Under the pieces are notes generated by a model. That model was not told the DNA's origin, did no database searches, and worked only from the letters and a program-made list of their open reading frames with translations. The position numbers and the translations under genes are program-made. 10,184 bases of DNA from an uncultured Solirubrobacterales bacterium (GTDB lineage: Bacteria; Actinomycetota; Thermoleophilia; Solirubrobacterales; Solirubrobacteraceae), in contig CAJBIG010000210.1 in NCBI GenBank assembly GCA_903953065.1, positions 1 through 10,184 of the forward strand, read 5' to 3'. Numbering within the stretch: position 1 is the stretch's first letter; every line of letters starts with the position of its first letter. Positions 1 through 7,228 of the stretch are shown here, one piece after another.

Positions 1-1
1 A

Positions 2-514
2 GGCGCGCTGAGGGGGCTCGGTGGCGTTACCGGCGCCGTCTTCTGGCGCGGCAAGCTGCTGGTCGCCGGAGAGCTGTCGGGCAGGTTCCAGATCAACTCG
101 ATCAGCACCGCAAACGGGGCCGTGACACTTGAAGCAGAGCAGCTGCTGTCGGGCGAGAGCGAAGGGCTCGACATCGTTCCCGCGGCCGGCGGGCTGCTGC
201 AGTGGCAGATCATGCCGGTAACCAACACGCCGCCAGCCAGCTACTTCCAGCCAACGTTGATGAGCTTCGTTCCTGTCAAGCCGCCATCGCTGAAGCTGAG
301 CGCGCGCGCCGATGGCCGCAAAGCGATCGTCGTGACGGTCACCGCTGGCGCTGGTCAGCCAATCCCCCATGCCGCGGTTCAGCTTGGGTCGGCGCGCGGC
401 TGGAGTGGCCGTGACGGAACCGTGCGCCTGAAGGCAGCGATGCCGAAGAAGCGCTCAAAGTTGACGGCGAAACTGGTCGGTACACGCGGCGCTTCGCTGA
501 TGCTCCCGCGCTAG
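2..514 (+). CDS. C-terminal part of an extracytoplasmic beta-rich protein, function unknown (5' end outside window)
   Basis: The frame is open from the first bases of the window to a TAG at 512-514, giving 170 visible residues, so the gene begins upstream. The in-frame start codon at 122 is internal, because homologous-looking sequence continues before it. Residues 1-91 consist of short alternating strands and turns (GRFQINSI, ESEGLDIVP), which recall the blades of a beta-propeller; an SEGL-type phrase also occurs in phytase/esterase-like propellers, but this is only a resemblance. Residues 95-170 look like an Ig-like or carboxypeptidase-regulatory-like beta-sandwich (PSLKLSARADGRKAIVVTVT, then GWSGRDGTVRLKA), a common C-terminal module in secreted actinobacterial proteins. 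No catalytic residues can be assigned. It converges with the membrane-protein gene, with 18 bases between the two stops. That the frame is coding is fairly secure; the function is unknown. Confidence 0.7.
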   Translation, partial: GALRGLGGVTGAVFWRGKLLVAGELSGRFQINSISTANGAVTLEAEQLLSGESEGLDIVPAAGGLLQWQIMPVTNTPPASYFQPTLMSFVPVKPPSLKLSARADGRKAIVVTVTAGAGQPIPHAAVQLGSARGWSGRDGTVRLKAAMPKKRSKLTAKLVGTRGASLMLPR

Positions 515-532
515 CCAGCCTTGCGGGGCAGG

Positions 533-2050
533 CTAAGGGCGCCCGGGCGCGCAGCGACCGTACGCGAGGAAGAACTCGGTGCCGGCCAGATACTCGAAGC
601 CGGGCGGCGGAATTTGGACCTCAGCCCAACCGTTGTCAACGGCGTACTCGTTGATGTTCATGTCGGGCCGAACCTCATAGCCGGGGTTGATGACGATCGC
701 GACGCCTTCGGTTTGAACCGGGATCGTCTTGTCGGAGCGAGCAAATATCTCCGGAACCGACGGGTTGGAACCGGGGAACGGATCGCCGGTGTCGAGCTCG
801 AAGTCCCACTTCGCTTCGGCGAGCAGCTTCTGCGTTGGAACGCTCACGGGGCCGCAGCGCCGAGCGCGCAGCACGGCAGGCGCAGTCATCACCTCAACAA
901 ACTGATCATGGAGCGCGCGTCGCCGCTGGACTTCCTCGTCTACCCGCTTGAGGTTCAGGTGGGTCGCAGTCCAGGCAACCCCGGCGGCGACCAAGAGCAC
1001 AGCGCCTACCGCCCACCAGCGGCGAAGCTTGCTGCCGCGCTCGAGCGTTGTCCAGCCCGAGATTGCATAGGCCGCGAACACAATCAGGCCGATCGCCGCC
1101 ACCAGCACGTAGCGCCAAACGTTTGCCAGGCCGCCGCTGGCGATCACAAGGTACGAGAACCAGGTCGTCGCAACCATGATCGCGGGCAGTATCAGCTGCT
1201 TGCGGCGCTGCTGAATTGCTGCAATCACGCCAAGTGCGGCGATGATCGAAACCGGCAGCTTCAACATCGCGTTGGTCCAGTAGAGCGTGTAATAGGGGAG
1301 CGTGTCGAGCGGGCGACTGCGGCCCAGCGCTTCTGCGGCACTGCTGGTCATCGTCATCGAGAAGAGCGGGTTGCCGGTGACGATGAAGTCGACCAGGAGC
1401 CAGATCAGCGGCGCAATTGCTGCGTAGCAGAGGGCACGAATCCGCCCCCACCAGCCGAGCGGGTAACCGATCCAAAGCGCGTAAAGCCCGGCCAAGAGCC
1501 AGGCCTCCGGGCGAAGCAGGCCGGCCATCGTGAGCAGCACCCAGACCGGCCAGCCGCGGCGAGTGTTTCGCGCCTCAAGTACCGCCGCCCAGCAGACCAG
1601 CGCGGCGTAAGGCGGATCGAGGAAGCCGACCCCGGCCATGTACGCGACCTGCAGCCGAGTTACGAGCAGGCCGAACGCGACAAGGCCACCAAGGACGCCA
1701 GCAGCCATCACGCCAAGGCGGTAGACGGCGATCATCAGCGCGATGTAGCCGATCAGCGACCAGGCGACCATTAGCGATGCTGCGTAGTCGCCGGCCGGCT
1801 GGACAAGGAGCCCAATCGCCAGCAGCAACGGGTGCTGGGTCGGCACTCGATAGGCCTCGAAGTTCGGCAGTCCCCCCTGCCAAATATCGCGCGACCAGTT
1901 CAGCGACCAGAGCGTGTCAAAGGTCGCCCGCGGCTCGTAGATGATGTAGCCGACGAGGACAGCGGCGGTGAGCGCCACCAGCAGCGCAATCATCACGCCG
2001 CGCTCTAGGCGTTCGTCGCCGCCGTCGCGATTGCGTTCGGTCGTCGACAC
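533..2050 (-). CDS. Polytopic membrane protein, probable GT-C-type glycosyltransferase
   Basis: This protein of about 505 residues probably transfers a sugar from a lipid-linked donor on the outer face of the membrane; acceptor and donor are unknown. A charged cytoplasmic N-terminus (1-18) is followed by about ten hydrophobic helices (roughly 20-38, 86-110, 115-131, 140-157, 168-197, 205-224, 263-280, 286-305, 312-330, 345-362). The loop after helix 1 carries acidic residues D45 and D55 and a PTQHPLL motif (70-76). LLRPEAW (178-184) also recurs in GT-C enzymes. A soluble, probably extracytoplasmic tail (365-505) has C399 and C500, a possible disulfide. The frame stays open to an ATG at 2125, but that start would place the preceding gene's terminator inside the coding region. 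I therefore chose the GTG at 2050 (protein starting MSTTERNRDGG), which has a weak GGGG upstream; ATG at 1993 is the alternative. The family call rests on topology and short motifs. Confidence 0.7.
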   Translation of the reverse strand: MSTTERNRDGGDERLERGVMIALLVALTAAVLVGYIIYEPRATFDTLWSLNWSRDIWQGGLPNFEAYRVPTQHPLLLAIGLLVQPAGDYAASLMVAWSLIGYIALMIAVYRLGVMAAGVLGGLVAFGLLVTRLQVAYMAGVGFLDPPYAALVCWAAVLEARNTRRGWPVWVLLTMAGLLRPEAWLLAGLYALWIGYPLGWWGRIRALCYAAIAPLIWLLVDFIVTGNPLFSMTMTSSAAEALGRSRPLDTLPYYTLYWTNAMLKLPVSIIAALGVIAAIQQRRKQLILPAIMVATTWFSYLVIASGGLANVWRYVLVAAIGLIVFAAYAISGWTTLERGSKLRRWWAVGAVLLVAAGVAWTATHLNLKRVDEEVQRRRALHDQFVEVMTAPAVLRARRCGPVSVPTQKLLAEAKWDFELDTGDPFPGSNPSVPEIFARSDKTIPVQTEGVAIVINPGYEVRPDMNINEYAVDNGWAEVQIPPPGFEYLAGTEFFLAYGRCAPGRP

Positions 2051-2080
2051 GACGCCCCAGAGTAGCGACCGGCGCGGATT

Positions 2081-2116
2081 ACAAACGAAAGCGGGCCGCT
2101 TGATTAAGCGGCCCGC
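2081..2116 (-). terminator. Rho-independent terminator of the acylase gene
   Basis: A perfect 11-bp inverted repeat (2091-2101 pairing with 2106-2116, arm GCGGGCCGCTT) encloses a 4-base loop. On the minus strand it is followed directly by TTTCGTTTGT (2090-2081). It begins 28 bases past the acylase stop. The other side of the hairpin has no T-run, so it should work only for minus-strand transcripts. It marks the end of the co-directional cluster and implies that the membrane-protein gene downstream has its own promoter or relies on read-through. Confidence 0.9.
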
Positions 2117-2143
2117 GCCCAACAATCAGCTCTGCTTCGACTT

Positions 2144-4621
2144 TCAGCGGTGACCGTTGAACTCAATCGCCTGCTGGAACGTCGGCCGGTTGGTCCAGCG
2201 CATCGTCGTGCCTGTTAGAAGACCCGGTGCGAACGTGATCCGCTCACGGGTCGCGCTGGAGTGCCAGGTGGCCGGGTCGACGCGTCCAGTATCGGCCGCA
2301 AGGCCGTCAGCAGCGCTCTTGATCGCTGCCCATAGCGCCTGTGAGCAGCTACTGACTGTGCCGTCGCCACAGTACTGGTTGGTCCACGGCGCCTTGACGT
2401 TGTCGCCGAGGATCTTTCGCAGATCCTTGTCGATGTAGGAGTACCAGCCGCTGCCGAACGATGAGCCGCCGGAGCCTGGGTTATTCGAATAACCCATCTG
2501 GTTCCTCAGCGCGTCGGTCATATCGGCACCGAGCTTGCCTTCCATAACGGCGCGGGCGATGCCAGGGAACGCCTTGTCCATGACGGCTGCGCCTGGCGCG
2601 GTGATCTCACCGTTGCCGGTTGTGTCAAGGCGATCGGAACCGTTGGCCACCCATGCATCAACTTGCGCGGCAGCAGCGGCAGCAAGCGGGCTTGGCGCGT
2701 CGGTCTTGGCAAGCACGCGCTTGATCACCGGCCAGTTGATTGAGGCCCGCAGATCGCGCGTTGCCGCGCCGTTCATCACGCCGACGACGTTCTCAAGCTT
2801 CGACTTCGCCGGGAAGCCAGTGAACATCTCAACGCGCTGAGCTGAGCCCCAGCCGTATGTACCGTCGGCTGCTCCCCACATCGGAGCTGGCTTGTTGTTC
2901 CAGTTGAGGATGTAGCCGGACGGCGGATCGGCCTGGTGGGGATGCTGTTTCTCGGTCAGGAAACCCTTCCAGTCGTAAGCACCGGTACCGAGCGTTGCAA
3001 GGCTTGGATCGGTTCCCTTCGCGCGAACTGGCAGACGGCCAGACGAGAAGAAAGCGATGTGCTTGCGCTCGCTGTAGTGGATGTTGAAGGTCGTCTCAAG
3101 CTCGTTTGCGATCTTGAAGAACGACTTAGGCGAGGTGACCTTGTTCTCGTTCATGTGCTTGAAGAAGAGCGCCGACACCGGCTCGCGGCCACGTGTTGCA
3201 CGCATCGTCGAGATCGCGTAAGGCTTTCCGCCGACGGTCACCGTTCCACCGATCGGCCCGTGGACCGACTCGTTGAAGACCAGTTGACGGGCAGGCTCGG
3301 TCGCACTTGCACCAAGCAGGCCAGCGTCGAAACGCTTCATCGCTACGCACTTGCCCTTGTAGTTGTAATGAGTTGACGCCCGCGTTGGGGTTCCGCCGCC
3401 CGGCTCGCAGAGCTGCTCGAGGAAGACGTCGGTGTTGTCGTTGCTGGCGCTGGTAAGCGACCAGGCATAGTCCTTACCGCGTCCAAGCAAGCCGTAAGGC
3501 ATCGTCGGAGGTGCAGCGCCAGCGAAGTCGAGCCCGCCACCGTGAATGTCGACCTGCATCACGATCTCGGGGTAGAAGTAGCCGAGCTGAGGGCCCATCA
3601 CGGCGAGCGAGTTGCCGCTTGCCGACTTACCTGGCCCTACAAGCAGGGCGTTTGAGGCAATCTTGTGGCTCGAAGCAGTTGCTGCGAGCGTTGCGGCCGC
3701 TGCAGCACCCTTGGAACCCGGGTCAACGGGCGGCGATCCTGGAGTCGGGCCGGTCGGAACGAGGTTGTACGGGAAGGCCTTCGGGATCGAGGTTGCCGCT
3801 TCGGCCTCGTTTGTCTGACTTAGCTCGCGATAGATCTTCGTACCGTCTGCAACGCCAAACTTGGTCTGAAGCTGGTTCAGGAACATCGAGCTATCGACTC
3901 CGCCGCCACCACCGTTGCCGAAGATCGAGCCGATGAAGGCGTAGGCTGCGATCGCTTCCGTCAAGCCGACGCGCGGCATGCGGTCGGCTGGCGCGCGCTC
4001 GCGCAGGTTGAAGGCGTTGACGCCGTCTGCCCAACACTTGAGGTCGGCGAGTACTTCCTTGCCTTCCTTGCCGTACTTCGTCATCAGCTTGGCCTGATCG
4101 GCAACAAACTTCACCGCTGCAGCGCTCGGAGTGAACTTGCGGCCTGAAGTGACGAGGCCGAACGCGTTGATGCCGGGGATGTCGAGCGTGGCGGCGAACG
4201 CCGGCCCGAGGCCGAGCCCTAGGAGCAGGCCGCGGTCCTTAGCGGCGACGTAGCCCATGCCGAATGTGACGTCGCAGCGAGTCTTGCCGGTGATGTGGGG
4301 AATTCCGTCGGCGGCGCGAACGATCTTTAGGCCCTTGCGGCCGGTGCTCTCGGTCTTGACGATCTTGCCGGCTGGGCCGAACTTCTCTGACAGGAACTTG
4401 GTCTTGAGGTCTGCCGCTTTGACGTTGCCGCGCAGAGGCGTCAGCGAGTCGTAGAGCTCGGCTTGGTCGGTCGAGTTGCGCGTTAGCGGCAGGTTGCCAT
4501 CGGCGCCAGGCGCGAGCACTTGGAATGCCTGGCCAGCGAAGTCGGTCCGCGCCGAAGCTGCGGCCGGAAGGATCGCGATCGCACTGATTGCGCAGCAGGC
4601 ACCAACCATCAAACGCTTCAT
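2144..4621 (-). CDS. Secreted penicillin acylase family protein (Ntn hydrolase)
   Basis: This 825-residue precursor belongs to the penicillin amidase family, which hydrolyses amide bonds in beta-lactams, N-acyl-homoserine lactones and related acyl amides. The substrate here cannot be told. A signal peptide spans residues 1-24 (basic MKR, hydrophobic core, cleavage near AASA/R). The alpha-chain region includes DGIPHI (105-110) and GYVAAKDRGLLL (123-134). A Pro/Gly/Ala-rich linker (288-318), probably excised during self-maturation, precedes the beta-chain nucleophile Ser323 in the context IASNALLVG. Further family landmarks are GPQLGYFYPE (343-352), DIHGGG (358-363), SASNDNTDVF (391-400) and NWNNKP (573-578), which should supply the oxyanion-hole Asn. 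Length matches the family, so the enzyme looks intact. GGGGGAGAG lies 6 bases (from GGAG) before the ATG at 4621, fixing the start. It follows the GH31 gene by 90 bases and ends at the terminator at 2081-2116. Confidence 0.93.
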   Translation of the reverse strand: MKRLMVGACCAISAIAILPAAASARTDFAGQAFQVLAPGADGNLPLTRNSTDQAELYDSLTPLRGNVKAADLKTKFLSEKFGPAGKIVKTESTGRKGLKIVRAADGIPHITGKTRCDVTFGMGYVAAKDRGLLLGLGLGPAFAATLDIPGINAFGLVTSGRKFTPSAAAVKFVADQAKLMTKYGKEGKEVLADLKCWADGVNAFNLRERAPADRMPRVGLTEAIAAYAFIGSIFGNGGGGGVDSSMFLNQLQTKFGVADGTKIYRELSQTNEAEAATSIPKAFPYNLVPTGPTPGSPPVDPGSKGAAAAATLAATASSHKIASNALLVGPGKSASGNSLAVMGPQLGYFYPEIVMQVDIHGGGLDFAGAAPPTMPYGLLGRGKDYAWSLTSASNDNTDVFLEQLCEPGGGTPTRASTHYNYKGKCVAMKRFDAGLLGASATEPARQLVFNESVHGPIGGTVTVGGKPYAISTMRATRGREPVSALFFKHMNENKVTSPKSFFKIANELETTFNIHYSERKHIAFFSSGRLPVRAKGTDPSLATLGTGAYDWKGFLTEKQHPHQADPPSGYILNWNNKPAPMWGAADGTYGWGSAQRVEMFTGFPAKSKLENVVGVMNGAATRDLRASINWPVIKRVLAKTDAPSPLAAAAAAQVDAWVANGSDRLDTTGNGEITAPGAAVMDKAFPGIARAVMEGKLGADMTDALRNQMGYSNNPGSGGSSFGSGWYSYIDKDLRKILGDNVKAPWTNQYCGDGTVSSCSQALWAAIKSAADGLAADTGRVDPATWHSSATRERITFAPGLLTGTTMRWTNRPTFQQAIEFNGHR

Positions 4622-4625
4622 CTAA

Positions 4626-4634
4626 CTCTCCCCC
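4626..4634 (-). promoter_or_regulatory. Ribosome binding site of the acylase gene
   Basis: The minus strand reads GGGGGAGAG here, with a GGAG core 6 bases before the ATG at 4621-4619. It is the clearest Shine-Dalgarno sequence correctly placed before a normal start codon in the window, and it supports the annotated start. Confidence 0.75.
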
Positions 4635-4711
4635 ATAGCTAAGACCCCATGCCGTCCCAACGACGACCGCCGCGACGTTACAGCAAAGTAAAACCTGTGC
4701 GCGGCAGTTGG

Positions 4712-7168
4712 CTAACAGCCGCTCGCGACGACGGTCGCTTTGGTCGTCGTGATCGTCGCCCGTAGCGTCTTGGCGGCGGCATCGAACTGCCAAGCGGTTG
4801 CTGGCAACTTGGAACCATTGACGGCGACCGAGCAGACCTTAAGTGGCAACCGCAGCGCGCCGAGGCCAGCATCGATCGTGTACGTCCGCGAGCGACTGCC
4901 GTTGATCTGAAGCGTCCACTTGCGCTTCGCTTCGGTCGATGTCACCCGCTCCGACCCAGCGCCTAGCGCGGCGCTGGAGCTTCCGCTCGGGAATGCGACT
5001 AGATGCATCCGATCGAGTCGGTCGGCGAGATGAACAACGCCGCTGCCGTAGTCGCTGAGCGTCTCAACGTCGGCCGGTAGCATCGGAATCACGGCGCCAG
5101 CCTTTGCCAGCAGGGGAAGTTCATCGGCAGGCGCCGGAAGCGTTACCTGGCGGCCGCCAGTGAGCGCCTTGGTTGCCTTGACGGAGAACGAACCGTCGCC
5201 AGTGTTGTAGGCGACTGAGCGCCAGAAGTCGATCCAAGTTCCCTTCGGCAGGTAGAGGCTGCGGTTTGTTGCCCCCGCCTTCAGTACCGGCGCGGCCAGC
5301 AGATCGGGCCCAAAGCCGAATTCGTCATCGCGCGCTGTCGCCTTCGCGTCAGATGGGTCGGTTAGCGCGAGGTGGCGCATGATCGGCAATCCGCTGCGGT
5401 CGTACTCGGCTTCGGTCGCCGCGAGGTAGGGGTAGAGCTGCGTGCGCAGCTTCGCGTAACGGCGCCAAACCGGCAGTACGTCAGCGTCGAGCGGCTGGGC
5501 GCGCTCACCGCTGGCTGCGATCTGGATTCCATCAGCCTCGTTGCGCATCACTCCCGAGACGGCGCCGAACTGGATCCAGCGGCGCAGCAGCTCCGGTGTC
5601 GTCTGCGGTGTGCTCGTGATCGAGAAGAAGCCGCCGATGTCCGAGCCCCACAGCGAAACGCCTGAAAGACCCATCGTCAGTCCATTACGAACTGCGGAAG
5701 CGAGCCCGTCGTAGCCCCAGTCGGTAGTTGGATCGCCGCCCCAGACAATCTGCGAATACTTCGCCGATCCAGTCCAACCGGAGCGATTGAAGCGGGCCAG
5801 CGGACGCGGCTTGCTACTGGCGAACTTGTATCCAGCGCCGTGGTAGAGCAGCGGGTAGCGGTTGTGCATAGCGCTGCCGGGCGTCCCATCGGCCGACCTC
5901 ATGTCCTGCGGCGTGTACTCACCGAAGTCTTCCATCCAACCGTCGTGGCCAGCGTCATATGCCTCGCCGAGCAGCTTGCCGAAGAAATCAACGCCGGCGG
6001 CAGAAGAGAAGTCAAACTGACCGACCGGAAACTGGCGCGAGGTTGTGTAGATGTACTTGTATGCACCGCCGGCAGCGTCTTTGCCGAGCGCGCCTGCGGC
6101 AGCAGCCTCGTCAAATGTCGGCTGATACGAGGTGCAGATCATTGGGTTGAAGTAGGTCGTGACGGCCAAGCCGGCGCTGTGCAGCGCAGTCAACTGTTGA
6201 ATGTCGCTCTCGCGGCTAGCAGTGCCCACACCGCAGGGCAGCCAGTGCGCGTAGGTCTGCATCAGCGAAATCGGCGCGTCAGCGGCCTTCATCGCGGCGG
6301 CGCCCTCAATCGAGGATCCGTCGGATTGAAACCAGGGGCCGAAGAAGAACGGTGCTGCGGCGCGCGGCTGACGCCCGACGCGGGCGCTCATCCGCCGCAG
6401 CGCGTCGGCTGGCTTCGGACCAGCAAAGACGCGCAGCTTCAATTCCTGCGCAGCAGCTTCAACGCTCCAAGCCTGGCGCGTCTCGCTACCAAGGCGATGG
6501 ACGACGTTCTGATCGTTATCGGAGAGCACACCGAAGCCCGCCGTCGAGAGCAGCCAGGGGATCGGGTAGTAGGTCGCGTCGTCGCGCGAGTCGAGCCCGG
6601 CGACGGGGATGATGTTCTTCATGAACTCGCGCTCGTTCTTCAGCCAAGGCCCGTCGGAGACGAAGCTCTTAACCTCTTTGCCCGCCTGATCGACGGCGTT
6701 CGAGCGCTCACCAAAGCCCAGGAATCGCTCACCCCTATGCGTTGCGAAGGACACGGCCGTTGCGGCGACTTCGGCGCCGCTCACGAGCGAAGTGACGGTG
6801 ATGATGCCGTCGGCGTCGCGGCTGACGGTGACCGTGATCGTCCTTCTTGCTGGATCGTTGGTTGCCAATATGGCCTTGACCGCCGAGCCGCTGCGAGCGA
6901 CCGATGCGGCCTTAGTCGCGTGGAACCACTTGCCGCCAACTTGGAAGCCGAATGTTCCGTCGGCGCTGTTCTTCAAGCCCGACCTTGTAGTGAGGACCGG
7001 CCGGCCACGGCTGTCGCTGAAGCTGAGCTTTAATGGCGAAGGGCTGAGCGTCGCGCGCAGCGCCCCGGCGCTGACGCTGGCGCTCTTGACCGCCGCCGGC
7101 GCACTCGTTGCAAGCGCCAGCCCGACGATCGCGATTACGGTCAGTACCAGCCAGCCGCGTTTGAGCAT
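4712..7168 (-). CDS. Secreted glycoside hydrolase family 31 (alpha-glucosidase type)
   Basis: This retaining alpha-glycosidase has 818 residues from the ATG at 7168. A signal peptide spans 1-26 (MLKRGW, hydrophobic core, APAA cleavage region). An N-terminal beta-sandwich includes FLGFGE (149-154). The TIM barrel spans roughly 265-590, and a beta-sandwich tail runs to the end. WMEDFGEY (411-418) contains the expected nucleophile Asp414; WGGDPTTDW (476-484) contains the expected acid/base Asp479; SDIGGF (509-514) is also conserved. The FGEY and GWTGSAKYS blocks resemble the YihQ sulfoquinovosidase branch, but F514 replaces the sulfonate-contacting Tyr and the KR-MW stretch is absent, so I favour a neutral alpha-glycoside such as glucoside or xyloside. 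A GTG at 7186 would add six residues; the strong GGGGGAGGA upstream is spaced for neither start. It lies between the hydroxylase and acylase genes with no visible terminator on either side. Confidence 0.92.
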   Translation of the reverse strand: MLKRGWLVLTVIAIVGLALATSAPAAVKSASVSAGALRATLSPSPLKLSFSDSRGRPVLTTRSGLKNSADGTFGFQVGGKWFHATKAASVARSGSAVKAILATNDPARRTITVTVSRDADGIITVTSLVSGAEVAATAVSFATHRGERFLGFGERSNAVDQAGKEVKSFVSDGPWLKNEREFMKNIIPVAGLDSRDDATYYPIPWLLSTAGFGVLSDNDQNVVHRLGSETRQAWSVEAAAQELKLRVFAGPKPADALRRMSARVGRQPRAAAPFFFGPWFQSDGSSIEGAAAMKAADAPISLMQTYAHWLPCGVGTASRESDIQQLTALHSAGLAVTTYFNPMICTSYQPTFDEAAAAGALGKDAAGGAYKYIYTTSRQFPVGQFDFSSAAGVDFFGKLLGEAYDAGHDGWMEDFGEYTPQDMRSADGTPGSAMHNRYPLLYHGAGYKFASSKPRPLARFNRSGWTGSAKYSQIVWGGDPTTDWGYDGLASAVRNGLTMGLSGVSLWGSDIGGFFSITSTPQTTPELLRRWIQFGAVSGVMRNEADGIQIAASGERAQPLDADVLPVWRRYAKLRTQLYPYLAATEAEYDRSGLPIMRHLALTDPSDAKATARDDEFGFGPDLLAAPVLKAGATNRSLYLPKGTWIDFWRSVAYNTGDGSFSVKATKALTGGRQVTLPAPADELPLLAKAGAVIPMLPADVETLSDYGSGVVHLADRLDRMHLVAFPSGSSSAALGAGSERVTSTEAKRKWTLQINGSRSRTYTIDAGLGALRLPLKVCSVAVNGSKLPATAWQFDAAAKTLRATITTTKATVVASGC

Positions 7169-7202
7169 CCAACGATCTTGGCACACAGACGCTATCCGCG
7201 GG

Positions 7203-7211
7203 TCCTCCCCC
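7203..7211 (-). promoter_or_regulatory. Strong Shine-Dalgarno-like sequence upstream of the GH31 gene, misplaced for normal start codons
   Basis: The minus strand reads GGGGGAGGA. It ends 16 bases before the GTG at 7186 and 34 bases before the ATG at 7168, too far for either. It ends 7 bases before an in-frame ATA codon (7195-7193). It lies between the hydroxylase stop and the GH31 gene, so it is best explained as the GH31 ribosome-binding region, but the true start codon remains uncertain. Confidence 0.45.
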
Positions 7212-7228
7212 TAGACGCCCCGCCAGCC

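Noticed and set aside
517..534. Possible bidirectional terminator between the two convergent genes (AGCCT/AGGCT arms)
   Set aside because: The stem is only 5 bp with an 8-base loop and no T-run on either side, so it does not meet the standard for a terminator.
521..1774. Long plus-strand open frame of 417 codons opposite the membrane-protein gene
   Set aside because: Its product is full of Arg, His, Gln and Pro with no domain pattern, while the opposite strand encodes a convincing multi-helix membrane protein. It is an antisense shadow of high-GC coding sequence.
4585..4621. Possible lipoprotein signal in the acylase precursor (MKRLMVGACC)
   Set aside because: The cysteines are at positions 9-10, too close to the N-terminus, and the residue at -2 is Gly. 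A standard signal peptidase I site after AASA fits better.
5840..7033. Plus-strand open frame of 397 codons opposite the GH31 gene
   Set aside because: The minus strand carries complete GH31 catalytic motifs across this stretch. The plus-strand product has no recognisable motif and the Arg/Ala-rich makeup of a shadow frame.
4712..7168. Annotation of the GH31 enzyme as a sulfoquinovosidase
   Set aside because: The core motifs are similar, but the residues that contact the sulfonate in YihQ are not visible and the key Tyr is Phe, so a general GH31 alpha-glycosidase call is safer.
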